Positions 1-6,700 of a stretch of DNA of 64,000 nucleotides are shown here, in pieces. Positions within the stretch are counted from its first letter, which is position 1; each line of letters starts with the position of its first letter. This DNA is from Ruminococcus sp. (GTDB taxonomy: Bacteria > Bacillota > Clostridia > Lachnospirales > Lachnospiraceae). The stretch is from positions 1 to 64,000 of the forward strand of contig JAHHTL010000007.1 of NCBI GenBank assembly GCA_020024635.1. The letters are read 5' to 3'. Made by a program: the position numbers and the translations under genes. A model generated the notes under the pieces. The model had not been told where the DNA came from and ran no database searches. It saw only the letters and a program-made list of their open reading frames with translations.

Positions 1-60
1 ATTTTCTTGTGTCATTCCCGACTGCACTCGTGCATTTTTAAGTTTTTTACCTATTTCCAT
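1..60 (-). CDS. XRE-family regulator, N-terminus only (partial)
   Basis: An ATG at 60-58 opens a reading frame that runs off the left edge; its 20 visible residues (MEIGKKLKNARVQSGMTQEN) match the first helices of a Cro/C1-type helix-turn-helix domain (I-G-x-x-L-x-x-A-R-x-x-x-G-x-T-Q). An AAAGGAG ribosome binding site lies ten bases upstream, and a promoter-like pair (TTGGAT / TATATG, 17-base spacing) sits at 90-118. It is therefore probably the start of a DNA-binding regulator, either a small repressor or a larger HTH protein. The rest of the gene is outside the window, so neither its length nor its targets can be given. Confidence 0.75.
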   Translation of the reverse strand, partial: MEIGKKLKNARVQSGMTQEN

Positions 61-89
61 ATTCCAATTGCTCCTTTCGGTGTTATTGT

Positions 90-118
90 CATATATTCCC
101 CACTAAATGTCTATCCAA
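90..118 (-). promoter_or_regulatory. Promoter for the XRE-family gene
   Basis: On the minus strand TTGGAT (118-113) is separated by 17 bases from TATATG (95-90); the predicted transcript starts near 83, just ahead of the AAAGGAG of the XRE gene. The -10 is imperfect, so this is a moderate call. The rest of 119-263 contains a diverged direct repeat (121-136 and 153-168) and an 11-base palindrome CATAATTTATG at 208-218, but no gene. Confidence 0.45.
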
Positions 119-120
119 CA

Positions 121-168
121 TCTTTTGCATAGCTTTTTTTCCTTGTCAAAATTCTTTTACATAGCTTT
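121..168. repeat. Short direct repeat, 32-base period
   Basis: TCTTTT[G/A]CATAGCTTT occurs at 121-136 and again at 153-168, differing at a single base. The two copies lie just upstream of the candidate promoter of the XRE gene. A tandem pair three helical turns apart could be an operator, or it could be a chance duplication in AT-rich DNA. Confidence 0.4.
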
Positions 169-263
169 CATCCGCCTCTTTTGGCTAATTATACTGTAAT
201 CCCAATGCATAATTTATGAATTATTCACTTAAATTCCCTTAGTATACATTTTTCAGAATTCTT

Positions 264-728
264 CTAAGATTTCCCTGTAATTAGTTTTTCCAATCGTTTG
301 GTTGTCATCTTTGTGTAAACCACCCCATCCCACCTCACACAAGGTCCTTCTTTACATTTCTTTTGACATCCGCACAAGTGATAGGAAAATCCCCCTTTTT
401 CACTCAACCCTTTTTTCTTTACACTATAGGATTTTTCCACCCATTGTTGTAATGCTAAACTGTCATTCGATTGGCAGCTTACGCCATTACAAATTTCGAG
501 TCTATGACGTGTTTTTTCTGTTTTCAAATCAGGAACATATCGCATAACTAACTTCAAATAAGTTGGCTTTACATCCAATTGTGCACAGATTCGCTCTAAT
601 ACCCACTCTGCCAAAATTCCTCCACAGAGCTCTTGTGCATCTCGAAGAAGTGCAATGAAATCACTTTGCTCCCATCTGCCAGCATCTCCACAGTGATATT
701 GAATGAGTTCTTGTAATTCTTTTTCCAT
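264..728 (-). CDS. Orphan NuoE-like 2Fe-2S thioredoxin-fold protein
   Basis: This 154-residue protein resembles the 24-kDa NADH dehydrogenase (NuoE/HydA) subunit family, small electron carriers that hold one 2Fe-2S cluster in a thioredoxin-like fold. The N-terminal helical part (residues 1-70) is followed by C80-x4-C85 and C121-x3-C125, the family's four-cysteine pattern; C119 and C130 are additional cysteines close to the second pair. No NuoF or NuoG partner or hydrogenase lies nearby, so it is an orphan here. It starts ten bases after the stop of the upstream Crp/Fnr gene and is probably its operon partner. Its electron donor and acceptor are unknown; transfer of electrons to a redox or nitrosative stress enzyme is an inference from the neighbouring ferredoxin. 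Confidence 0.7.
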   Translation of the reverse strand: MEKELQELIQYHCGDAGRWEQSDFIALLRDAQELCGGILAEWVLERICAQLDVKPTYLKLVMRYVPDLKTEKTRHRLEICNGVSCQSNDSLALQQWVEKSYSVKKKGLSEKGGFSYHLCGCQKKCKEGPCVRWDGVVYTKMTTKRLEKLITGKS

Positions 729-738
729 ATCTTCACTC

Positions 739-1413
739 CTAATGTTCTTCTTTCTCTTTCATACAAAAATGATTTTTATTGTAATCTATCATACCTTCCT
801 TTTTCATTTTCCCAAGTTCAGTGGATAGCCCACTGCGATCTACACTAAGATAATCCGCTAGTTGTTGTCTTGTAAAAGGTATGTCAAATTCTAGACAGCT
901 TCTTTTCTTTGCTTCTTTTGACAAATAAGAAAGAATTTTCTCTCTTGTAGTCCTTTGGCCTAAATCCAAAACTTTCTCGCTAAAGGCAAGATTTTTTTCT
1001 GCCAGATTCGCTAACAAATTTCGAACAACTCTTTGATGGTGCTTACAATTCTCCGGACAAATTTTTAAAATTCTCTCTACATTTAAAAATAAAATCACGC
1101 AATCACTTTCTGCGCTCACATCAACATTCAGAGGTACTCCTTGAGTACATGCATAACTTTCCGCAAAACTCTCTCCTTTCCCAAGAACCGAGAGTAAATT
1201 TCTGTTTCCCCAGAAATCTTCTTGTAAAATCATCGCTTTTCCTTTCAAGACAATTCCCAATGATTTTGTAACAGTCCCATTCCTTAAGATATAACTTCCC
1301 TTTTTGTACGTTCTGATTTTAGCTCCAAGACATCCTAACATTTCAGTCAACTCTTGTTCTTCTACATTTTGAAAAAGAGCGGTATGTTTTATCGTTGAAA
1401 AATATTGTTCCAT
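739..1413 (-). CDS. Crp/Fnr-family transcription regulator (HcpR-like context)
   Basis: This 224-residue regulator has an N-terminal cyclic-nucleotide-binding-like barrel (about 15-115, with GESFAES at 80-86), a long dimerisation helix (about 125-160), and a C-terminal winged helix (about 175-220). The recognition helix reads SVDRSGLSTELGKM at about 190-203 and lacks the R-E-x3-R signature of CRP, so a TGTGA target is not expected. It has no FNR-type N-terminal cysteine quartet. It is divergent from a ferredoxin gene and probably co-transcribed with the NuoE-like gene. In other anaerobes HcpR-type members of this family control hcp and a ferredoxin in nitrosative stress; that role is inferred from context only. 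Its own promoter overlaps the ferredoxin promoter, and a palindrome follows its predicted start site. Confidence 0.85.
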   Translation of the reverse strand: MEQYFSTIKHTALFQNVEEQELTEMLGCLGAKIRTYKKGSYILRNGTVTKSLGIVLKGKAMILQEDFWGNRNLLSVLGKGESFAESYACTQGVPLNVDVSAESDCVILFLNVERILKICPENCKHHQRVVRNLLANLAEKNLAFSEKVLDLGQRTTREKILSYLSKEAKKRSCLEFDIPFTRQQLADYLSVDRSGLSTELGKMKKEGMIDYNKNHFCMKEKEEH

Positions 1414-1425
1414 TTCCCTGCTTTC

Positions 1426-1439
1426 GTTGAAAATTCAAC
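1426..1439. promoter_or_regulatory. Palindromic Crp/Fnr operator candidate
   Basis: GTTGAA-AA-TTCAAC is a perfect inverted repeat (6-base arms). Its centre (1432.5) is 41.5 bases upstream of the start site predicted from the ferredoxin -10 box at 1462-1467, the classic class II activator position, and the ferredoxin -35 is poor. For the opposite regulator gene the same site lies just downstream of transcription start, where binding would block elongation or initiation. Confidence 0.6.
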
Positions 1440-1459
1440 AGACTTATTTTTTTTATTTT

Positions 1460-1487
1460 ATTATACTGCAAATAAAAAAACAAGCAA
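1460..1487 (-). promoter_or_regulatory. Promoter of the Crp/Fnr gene, overlapping the ferredoxin -10
   Basis: On the minus strand TTGCTT (1487-1482) and a perfect TATAAT (1465-1460) are 16 bases apart. The ferredoxin promoter uses TATACT on the plus strand at 1462-1467, so the two -10 boxes overlap back to back and RNA polymerase can occupy only one of them at a time. Confidence 0.6.
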
Positions 1488-1501
1488 GGGTGGTTATTAC
1501 A

Positions 1502-2131
1502 ATGAAAAGAAAAATTATAGAAATCAACGAAAACAAATGTAATGGATGTGGCGCCTGTGCCACTGCCTGTCATGAAGGAGCAATTCAAATGGTTCAAGGG
1601 AAAGCAAAACTGATCCGAGATGATTATTGCGATGGACTTGGTGATTGTCTTCCTGCCTGTCCGACTGGTGCAATCACATTTATCGAGCGGGAAGCCAAAG
1701 CCTATGATGAGGCCGCCGTATTGGAACATAAAAGAAAGCAGGAAAATGCCATGGGTTCGGTTCCTACTTCTCCTATTGACGTTCCAACACATTTATATCA
1801 CTGGCCAGTTCAGATCAAACTTGCTCCAATAAATGCACCGCAATTTGACAATGCCAATCTTTTGATCGCAGCAGACTGTACTGCCTACGCCTGTGGAAAT
1901 TTTCATGACCAATTTATGAAAGGACGTGTCACACTGATCGGATGTCCAAAATTAGATCAAATTGATTACTCTCAAAAACTGACGGAAATTATCAAAAACA
2001 ATCACATCAAAAGCATTGAAGTTGTTCGCATGGTTGTACCTTGTTGCGGAGGAATGGCTATGGCTGTAAAAACTGCCATTGAAAACAGTGGCAAAGAGAT
2101 TCCTCTTCATATTACAACTTTAAATTTATAA
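1502..2131 (+). CDS. Dicluster ferredoxin with extra cysteine-rich C-terminal domain
   Basis: The 209-residue protein starts at the ATG preceded by AAGGGTGG (an in-frame upstream extension has no ribosome binding site). Residues 13-23 give a canonical 4Fe-4S set (C13-x2-C16-x2-C19-x3-C23). The second set reads C43-x5-C49-x3-C53 followed by P: the position of the second cysteine is Leu46, suggesting a 3Fe-4S or otherwise ligated cluster. The C-terminal half (about 115-209) has conserved-looking cysteines: C-x5-C, GCPK and VPCCGG. It is a soluble electron carrier found in Clostridia near Crp/Fnr regulators; partner enzyme unknown. A strong bidirectional terminator follows at 2178-2236, so it is a single-gene transcript. 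Expression is probably activated by the divergent regulator through the palindrome near -41. Confidence 0.8.
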   Translation: MKRKIIEINENKCNGCGACATACHEGAIQMVQGKAKLIRDDYCDGLGDCLPACPTGAITFIEREAKAYDEAAVLEHKRKQENAMGSVPTSPIDVPTHLYHWPVQIKLAPINAPQFDNANLLIAADCTAYACGNFHDQFMKGRVTLIGCPKLDQIDYSQKLTEIIKNNHIKSIEVVRMVVPCCGGMAMAVKTAIENSGKEIPLHITTLNL

Positions 2132-2177
2132 GAAATTCTGTTCAGCCAGCACTTTGGAAGAGACCTCTTCCTTAGAA

Positions 2178-2236
2178 ATAAAAACTATTTATTCCTTTTT
2201 GCAAAACTTAGAGAAAAGGGAATAAATAGTTTTTAT
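2178..2236. terminator. Bidirectional terminator between ferredoxin and tetR
   Basis: An 18-base perfect stem (2178-2195 with 2219-2236) closes a 23-base loop; the arms end in A- and T-runs so that either strand yields a U-tract. It ends the ferredoxin transcript from the left and the TetR gene from the right. Confidence 0.85.
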
Positions 2237-2260
2237 AAATCAGATGCTCATTATTTTATC

Positions 2261-2806
2261 TTACATTTTAATAAGTGTCATATAATTTTTTGTTAGTTCT
2301 TCAGGTGTCTCTTCCATGTCTTTTTTTATCCACCACTGAATCGCATTGGCTAAACTTCCCGATAAATGATTTAATAAGAACTCCGTTGGAACGGTTAATG
2401 ATAACGTATCCACATACTGTAAAAACATTTCCGAAAGATATTCTTTAAAATATCTCATAAATAATTCTCCGCTTTCACACGACAAAATTCCCACGATATC
2501 ACACTTACTATCTTTTAAATGATATAGAATATGCGTAATCTTTTGTTCCAATCCGTGATAATCTTTCGAAAAATCATGTGTCTTTTCTCTTGATAAATCT
2601 TCAGAAAAAATATGTGTAAATATATTCGTACACATTGCTTTTAATAATTCATCTTTTGTTTCAAAATGTGCGTAAAAGGTACTGCGCCCGATATTGGCTT
2701 CATCAATAATATCCTGTACCGTGATCTGGTTAAAATTTTTTAACTTTAATAATGTACTAAATGCATGAAAAATAGCTGCTCTTGTCTTTTGTTGTCGTCG
2801 ATCCAT
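2261..2806 (-). CDS. TetR/AcrR-family repressor
   Basis: This 181-residue protein has the usual TetR layout: an N-terminal helix-turn-helix (about 26-52, with GRSTFYAHFETKDELL covering the recognition helix and following turn) and an all-helical C-terminal ligand domain of about 120 residues. It begins with MDRRQQKTRAA, behind an AAGGGAGGAG ribosome binding site. It is divergent from a heavy-metal P-type ATPase, with a 182-base gap holding several inverted repeats built on GAACAA/TTGTTC and ACAA-N-TTGT. It is therefore a good candidate for the repressor of the ATPase and of itself. The ligand cannot be told from sequence; it may be a metal or an unrelated small molecule, since metal sensing is uncommon in this family. 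Confidence 0.9.
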   Translation of the reverse strand: MDRRQQKTRAAIFHAFSTLLKLKNFNQITVQDIIDEANIGRSTFYAHFETKDELLKAMCTNIFTHIFSEDLSREKTHDFSKDYHGLEQKITHILYHLKDSKCDIVGILSCESGELFMRYFKEYLSEMFLQYVDTLSLTVPTEFLLNHLSGSLANAIQWWIKKDMEETPEELTKNYMTLIKM

Positions 2807-2818
2807 TGTTCTCCTCCC

Positions 2819-2844
2819 TTGAACAATTTACAAAGAATGTTCAA
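2819..2844. promoter_or_regulatory. Inverted repeat, candidate TetR operator 1
   Basis: TTGAACA (2819-2825) and TGTTCAA (2838-2844) are perfect inverted arms around 12 bases. A second pairing of the same element, TTGTTC (2806-2811) with GAACAA (2821-2826), overlaps the start codon and ribosome binding site of the TetR gene. The GAACAA core recurs at 2907-2912 on the ATPase side. Confidence 0.5.
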
Positions 2845-2908
2845 TAACTTACACTTACTGATTTTTGATTATTGTTTTCCGTATCTTCCATTTCTATAAT
2901 AATATCGA

Positions 2909-2937
2909 ACAACTTGTATCTTATATTACAAATTGTA
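2909..2937. promoter_or_regulatory. Paired ACAA-N-TTGT palindromes, candidate operator 2
   Basis: ACAACTTGT (2909-2917) and TACAAATTGTA (2927-2937) are two small palindromes with the same ACAA-N-TTGT core, 19 bases apart centre to centre, 52-80 bases ahead of the ATPase start codon. Two equally spaced copies near the expected promoter suggest a regulator site; no biochemical specificity can be assigned. Confidence 0.45.
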
Positions 2938-2988
2938 CACGACTACATTATGAGTGTCAATCTAATAGGAAAGGAGAATCTTTAAATA

Positions 2989-4854
2989 ATGAAAAAAATT
3001 TGTGATTTTTTAAGCGGTGTTCCAATGTCCATTGTAGGAGGTATTTTTGTTGTTATTAGTTTTGTACTTTCACATTTCGATATTCCGGTTGCAATTGACC
3101 CTGCCTGGATTACCATTATCATATGCGGTATTCCCTTACTATATCTTTCCATTTGGAGAGTGATTCATAATAAAGGAATCCAAAAAATATCCTCTGCATT
3201 ACTGATCTGCATTGCCATGATCGCCGCTATTATGATTGATGATTTATTTGCCGCAGGAGAAGTTGCTTTTATCATGGCTATAGGAGCCATATTGGAAGAT
3301 AAGACAACCAAAAGAGCCAAAAAAGGATTAACACAACTTATCAATCTTACCCCTATGCTAGCTCGTAGAATTATAGATGGAAAAGAGGAAATGATCAAAA
3401 CAGAGGAAATCAAGGTTGGCTACATTTTACGTGTTTTACCAGGGGAAACCATCCCTGTCGATGGTGTGATCGTTTCTGGTCATTCATCCATCGACCAGTC
3501 TATTATGACTGGCGAATCCCTGCCTGTTGACAAAGAAATCGATGATACCGTATTTTGTGGAACATGGAATTGCTTTGGTACGATCGACGTAAAAGCAACA
3601 CAAATCAACGAAAATAGTTCGTTGCAAAAACTGATCCGCCTGGTACAAGATGCAGAAGACAAAAAAGCGCCTATTGCAAGAATTGCGGATGTATGTGCAA
3701 GTTGGCTTGTTCCAGTCGCTTTGTTAATTGCCATTTTCGCATATGTATTTACAGGAAATATTGTCCGTGCTGTTACCGTTTTGGTTGTTTTTTGTCCATG
3801 CGCTCTGGTTTTAGCTACTCCAACTGCCATTATGGCCGCGATCGGTCAAGCTACCAAACATGGAATTGTGATCAAATCGGGGGAAGCCCTCGAAAATATG
3901 GGAAAAGTAGACACCATTACTTTTGATAAAACCGGAACTTTAACTTTCGGGAAACTTGAAGTTAGCGATATCGCTCTATTTTCCGACACATTGAACAAGC
4001 AGGAATTTTTATCACTGGTAGCATCGGCAGAAACAAGAAGTGAACACCCATTAGGTAAAGCAATCGTAAACTATGCAAAAGAGCAGAATGTAGAATTTAA
4101 AACTATATCTGATTTTTCCATGGAAAGTGGGAAAGGTATCTACTCTCTAATAAACAATGATCATTTGTACTGTGGGAACGAAAAATATCTGCGTGAAAAT
4201 GGAGTACATATACCTGAAAATACAATACAGACAATTGAAGTGTTCCGGAATGAAGGAAAAGCCTCTATTCTAGTTGCTATGAATCATGTTTGCATTGGAA
4301 TCATTGCATTGTCTGACGTTCTAAGACCGACTGCCGGTGAAATAGTGAACAGTCTTAAAGCAATGAATACAGACATTGTATTGCTTACTGGTGATCATCA
4401 GAAAACGGCTGATTATTTTGCAAAACAAGTTGGAATAAAAACGGTCAAAGCAAATCTATTACCTGTCGATAAAGTAGATCGTATTCTGCAGTTACAAAAA
4501 GCGCAAAAATCCGTATGCATGATTGGAGACGGCGTCAACGATGCACCGGCATTAAAAACTGCAAATGTTGGTATTGCTATGGGGGGAATGGGAAGCGACA
4601 TCACCGTTGACGCTTCCGACATGATATTAATGAGTGATGATATCTCAAAAATCCCTTATTTAAAGCGTCTATCCAATGCAACTGTAAAAACGATCAAATG
4701 CAGTATTGCTTTGTCGCTTGTCATCAACTTTATTGCTATTTTCCTTTCCTTACAAGGTTTATTAACGCCCACAACAGGAGCATTAGTACATAATGCTGGT
4801 TCTGTGCTGGTAGTTTTGATTGCCGCTTTGTTGTATGATCGAAAATTTGAGTAA
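2989..4854 (+). CDS. P1B-type heavy-metal translocating ATPase
   Basis: This 621-residue pump has no N-terminal heavy-metal-associated (HMA) domain; it starts directly with membrane segments. The actuator domain carries MTGES (about 173-177). Transport-site residues C269-P270-C271 lie in membrane helix 6, the phosphorylated aspartate is D313 in DKTGTLT, and the hinge GDGVNDAP begins at 513. The final pair of helices contains H-N-A-G-S rather than the ADTGA of CadA/ZntA or the Cu-type N/Y/M residues, so zinc/cadmium and copper are both less certain and a manganese- or iron-type exporter is possible. Function: ATP-driven efflux of a transition metal across the cell membrane. The divergent TetR gene is the likely regulator. 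A long hairpin immediately after the stop codon may end its transcript. Confidence 0.9.
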   Translation: MKKICDFLSGVPMSIVGGIFVVISFVLSHFDIPVAIDPAWITIIICGIPLLYLSIWRVIHNKGIQKISSALLICIAMIAAIMIDDLFAAGEVAFIMAIGAILEDKTTKRAKKGLTQLINLTPMLARRIIDGKEEMIKTEEIKVGYILRVLPGETIPVDGVIVSGHSSIDQSIMTGESLPVDKEIDDTVFCGTWNCFGTIDVKATQINENSSLQKLIRLVQDAEDKKAPIARIADVCASWLVPVALLIAIFAYVFTGNIVRAVTVLVVFCPCALVLATPTAIMAAIGQATKHGIVIKSGEALENMGKVDTITFDKTGTLTFGKLEVSDIALFSDTLNKQEFLSLVASAETRSEHPLGKAIVNYAKEQNVEFKTISDFSMESGKGIYSLINNDHLYCGNEKYLRENGVHIPENTIQTIEVFRNEGKASILVAMNHVCIGIIALSDVLRPTAGEIVNSLKAMNTDIVLLTGDHQKTADYFAKQVGIKTVKANLLPVDKVDRILQLQKAQKSVCMIGDGVNDAPALKTANVGIAMGGMGSDITVDASDMILMSDDISKIPYLKRLSNATVKTIKCSIALSLVINFIAIFLSLQGLLTPTTGALVHNAGSVLVVLIAALLYDRKFE

Positions 4855-4856
4855 AA

Positions 4857-4895
4857 AACGGGAGATAACACGATCAAATTGTGTTATCTCCCGTT
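4857..4895 (-). terminator. Terminator of brnQ, also downstream of the ATPase
   Basis: A perfect 15-base stem (4857-4871 with 4881-4895, nine-base loop) is followed on the minus strand by six Ts, the canonical terminator for the leftward brnQ transcript. On the plus strand the same stem lies immediately after the ATPase stop codon but has no good T-run, so it may end or only stabilise that message. Confidence 0.85.
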
Positions 4896-4965
4896 CTAAC
4901 GTTACCGTCACACCAATGAATTTATTCCATCATGGTATATGACCTTTGTTTTCTATATAGAACAC

Positions 4966-6297
4966 TTAAGCTGTTTCAGCTTCTGTATATGTTTTTGTTC
5001 CCAAGACTTTTGCCAAAGCAACGGAGAATACAAACGCTACAACTGCAACGGTTACCCAACCCATTCCCACAGAATAGAATGGAAGTTTTTCAAATACATC
5101 TGCAACCACACCCATTGGTACTTTCAATTCATGCAGAGAATAAACCACGCTGACTACTCCTACTGCTGCCACTGTTACCGGATATACAAAACGATTATTT
5201 TGTAACCATTTATCACAAAGTCCAAGTACGATTAGAACAATGGATACCGGATAAATCGCATTCAATACTGGAACAGAGATACTTAAAATTGTATTTAATC
5301 CTTGATTACATACTGCAAAGGAAAATACTACGATAAGTGTTGCCCAGGTACGATAGCTTACTTTGTTTGTAAGCGTTGAAAAATACTGTGAAATCGACGT
5401 AATCAAACCTACACATGTAGTCAGACATGCAAGGGTAAAGATTGCTGCCAAAAGAACGGCACCTGTATTTCCAAATAACTGACGTACGATGCAACGAAGT
5501 GTCCATGCCCCGTTTCCTTCGATGGAATATACTGCTGATGTTTTCATTCCCATGTAAGAAAGCATCACGTAGATCATCGATAAGATTCCACCTGCCACAA
5601 CTCCTGCCACAACTGTATAATGCATAACTCCTTTTTTCTCTTTTACATTTAGAGAACGAAGTGTGGTTGCGATTACAAGACCGAAGTTTAAAGCGGCAAT
5701 CGTATCCATCGTCTGATACCCTTCCAAAAAGCCTTTTACAAATGGTCCTGCTTGATATGCTGCTTGTGCATCTGCCACTTGCGTTTTACCGCCAATTAAA
5801 AAACTGATAAATAAAAAGGTAAGTAATACTAAAAGTGTCGGTGTTAAAAATTTTCCAATTCTTTCTACCAACTTATTTGGTGTCATTACTAACCAGTATG
5901 CAATCAAGAAAAACACCAGTGAGTATAGAAACATAAATAATGAAAAAGAGGCTCCTTCTGGAAGATATGGTGAAATTGCCATTTCAAAAGGAACGGAAGC
6001 TGCTCTTGGAATTCCAAGTCCTGGTCCGATAGACAAATAAATCAAAAGAGTAAATATCATCGCAAAGGTTGGATTTACCTTTCTTGCCAGTTTCTCTAAT
6101 CCATCAAATTGAGCCACAACAATTACTCCAAGTACCGGAAGCACTACTGCTGTGATTAAAAATCCAGCCATGGCAAATGGCGTCGTCTCCCCTGCGTTTT
6201 GCCCCAAGAATGGTGGGAAAATAAGATTTCCTGCTCCAAAAAACAGTGAGAATAACATAAAACTTACAAGTAACATTTTTCTTTTTCCTAATTTCAT
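4966..6297 (-). CDS. brnQ: Branched-chain amino acid:cation symporter (LIVCS family)
   Basis: This 443-residue membrane protein belongs to the BrnQ family, which imports leucine, isoleucine and valine with sodium or protons. The family signature F-x-G-A-G-N-L-I-F-P-P is near the N-terminus (FFGAGNLIFPPFLGQ), followed by about twelve hydrophobic segments. I choose the ATG at 6297 because AAAGGAG lies eight bases upstream; a longer in-frame reading has no ribosome binding site. The message is preceded by a T-box leader with an isoleucine specifier, so uptake should rise when isoleucyl-tRNA is uncharged. It ends at the hairpin at 4857-4895. It is a stand-alone transcription unit. Confidence 0.95.
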   Translation of the reverse strand: MKLGKRKMLLVSFMLFSLFFGAGNLIFPPFLGQNAGETTPFAMAGFLITAVVLPVLGVIVVAQFDGLEKLARKVNPTFAMIFTLLIYLSIGPGLGIPRAASVPFEMAISPYLPEGASFSLFMFLYSLVFFLIAYWLVMTPNKLVERIGKFLTPTLLVLLTFLFISFLIGGKTQVADAQAAYQAGPFVKGFLEGYQTMDTIAALNFGLVIATTLRSLNVKEKKGVMHYTVVAGVVAGGILSMIYVMLSYMGMKTSAVYSIEGNGAWTLRCIVRQLFGNTGAVLLAAIFTLACLTTCVGLITSISQYFSTLTNKVSYRTWATLIVVFSFAVCNQGLNTILSISVPVLNAIYPVSIVLIVLGLCDKWLQNNRFVYPVTVAAVGVVSVVYSLHELKVPMGVVADVFEKLPFYSVGMGWVTVAVVAFVFSVALAKVLGTKTYTEAETA

Positions 6298-6381
6298 AAT
6301 CGCTTCTCCTTTAGATCTTAATGAATATGATGGTTCAAAGCGATGCATCTTGCATAAGTTGGTCCGTAGCTTTTAATGGGT

Positions 6382-6635
6382 AAAAAAAAACCGCCCCTTC
6401 TGTAAAGGACGATTGCTACCGTGGTACCACCTTAATTCCCGAATGTCATTCGGCTCTTCCTGCATCTAATAACGCATCTCACCTATAACGTGGCTTCACT
6501 CCGTCTTGCTTACTTTACTTCAGCTTGCTTCTCAAGGATGATTTCATCTTGTAGGTCTTTTGACAATTCACACCAACCACTGTCTCTCTGAAAAAAGACG
6601 CTACAGATTACTTGTTCCCATCAACGAATTTGTTA
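6382..6635 (-). promoter_or_regulatory. T-box riboswitch (isoleucine specifier) upstream of brnQ
   Basis: The leader carries the T-box sequence AATTAAGGTGGTACCACGG (minus strand, 6437-6419), which includes the bases that pair with the tRNA acceptor end. A terminator follows: arms 6404-6411 and 6392-6399 with nine Ts. Further upstream are stem I elements such as CAGAGAGACAGTGG and the stretch GATGAAATCATCC. In the usual GAA-codon-A layout the specifier is ATC (isoleucine) at 6542-6540. Uncharged tRNA-Ile should stabilise the antiterminator and allow brnQ transcription. The exact codon assignment comes from reading the stem I layout by eye, and is less certain than the T-box itself. Confidence 0.9.
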
Positions 6636-6641
6636 TTTTAA

Positions 6642-6670
6642 ATAATATCACTTCAACGTATAAAAGTCAA
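6642..6670 (-). promoter_or_regulatory. Promoter of the T-box/brnQ unit
   Basis: TTGACT (6670-6665) and TATTAT (6647-6642) on the minus strand are separated by exactly 17 bases. The predicted start near 6635 is immediately ahead of stem I of the T-box, and the promoter begins only about 30 bases after the stop codon of the MATE gene. Confidence 0.8.
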
Positions 6671-6700
6671 CAACTTTTTTTATTTTATGTATTTTCTCGG

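Noticed and set aside
1343-1792. A 149-codon minus-strand frame across the Crp/ferredoxin gap
   Set aside because: It covers the divergent promoters and the antisense of the ferredoxin; the composition is shadow-like and no start signal is present.
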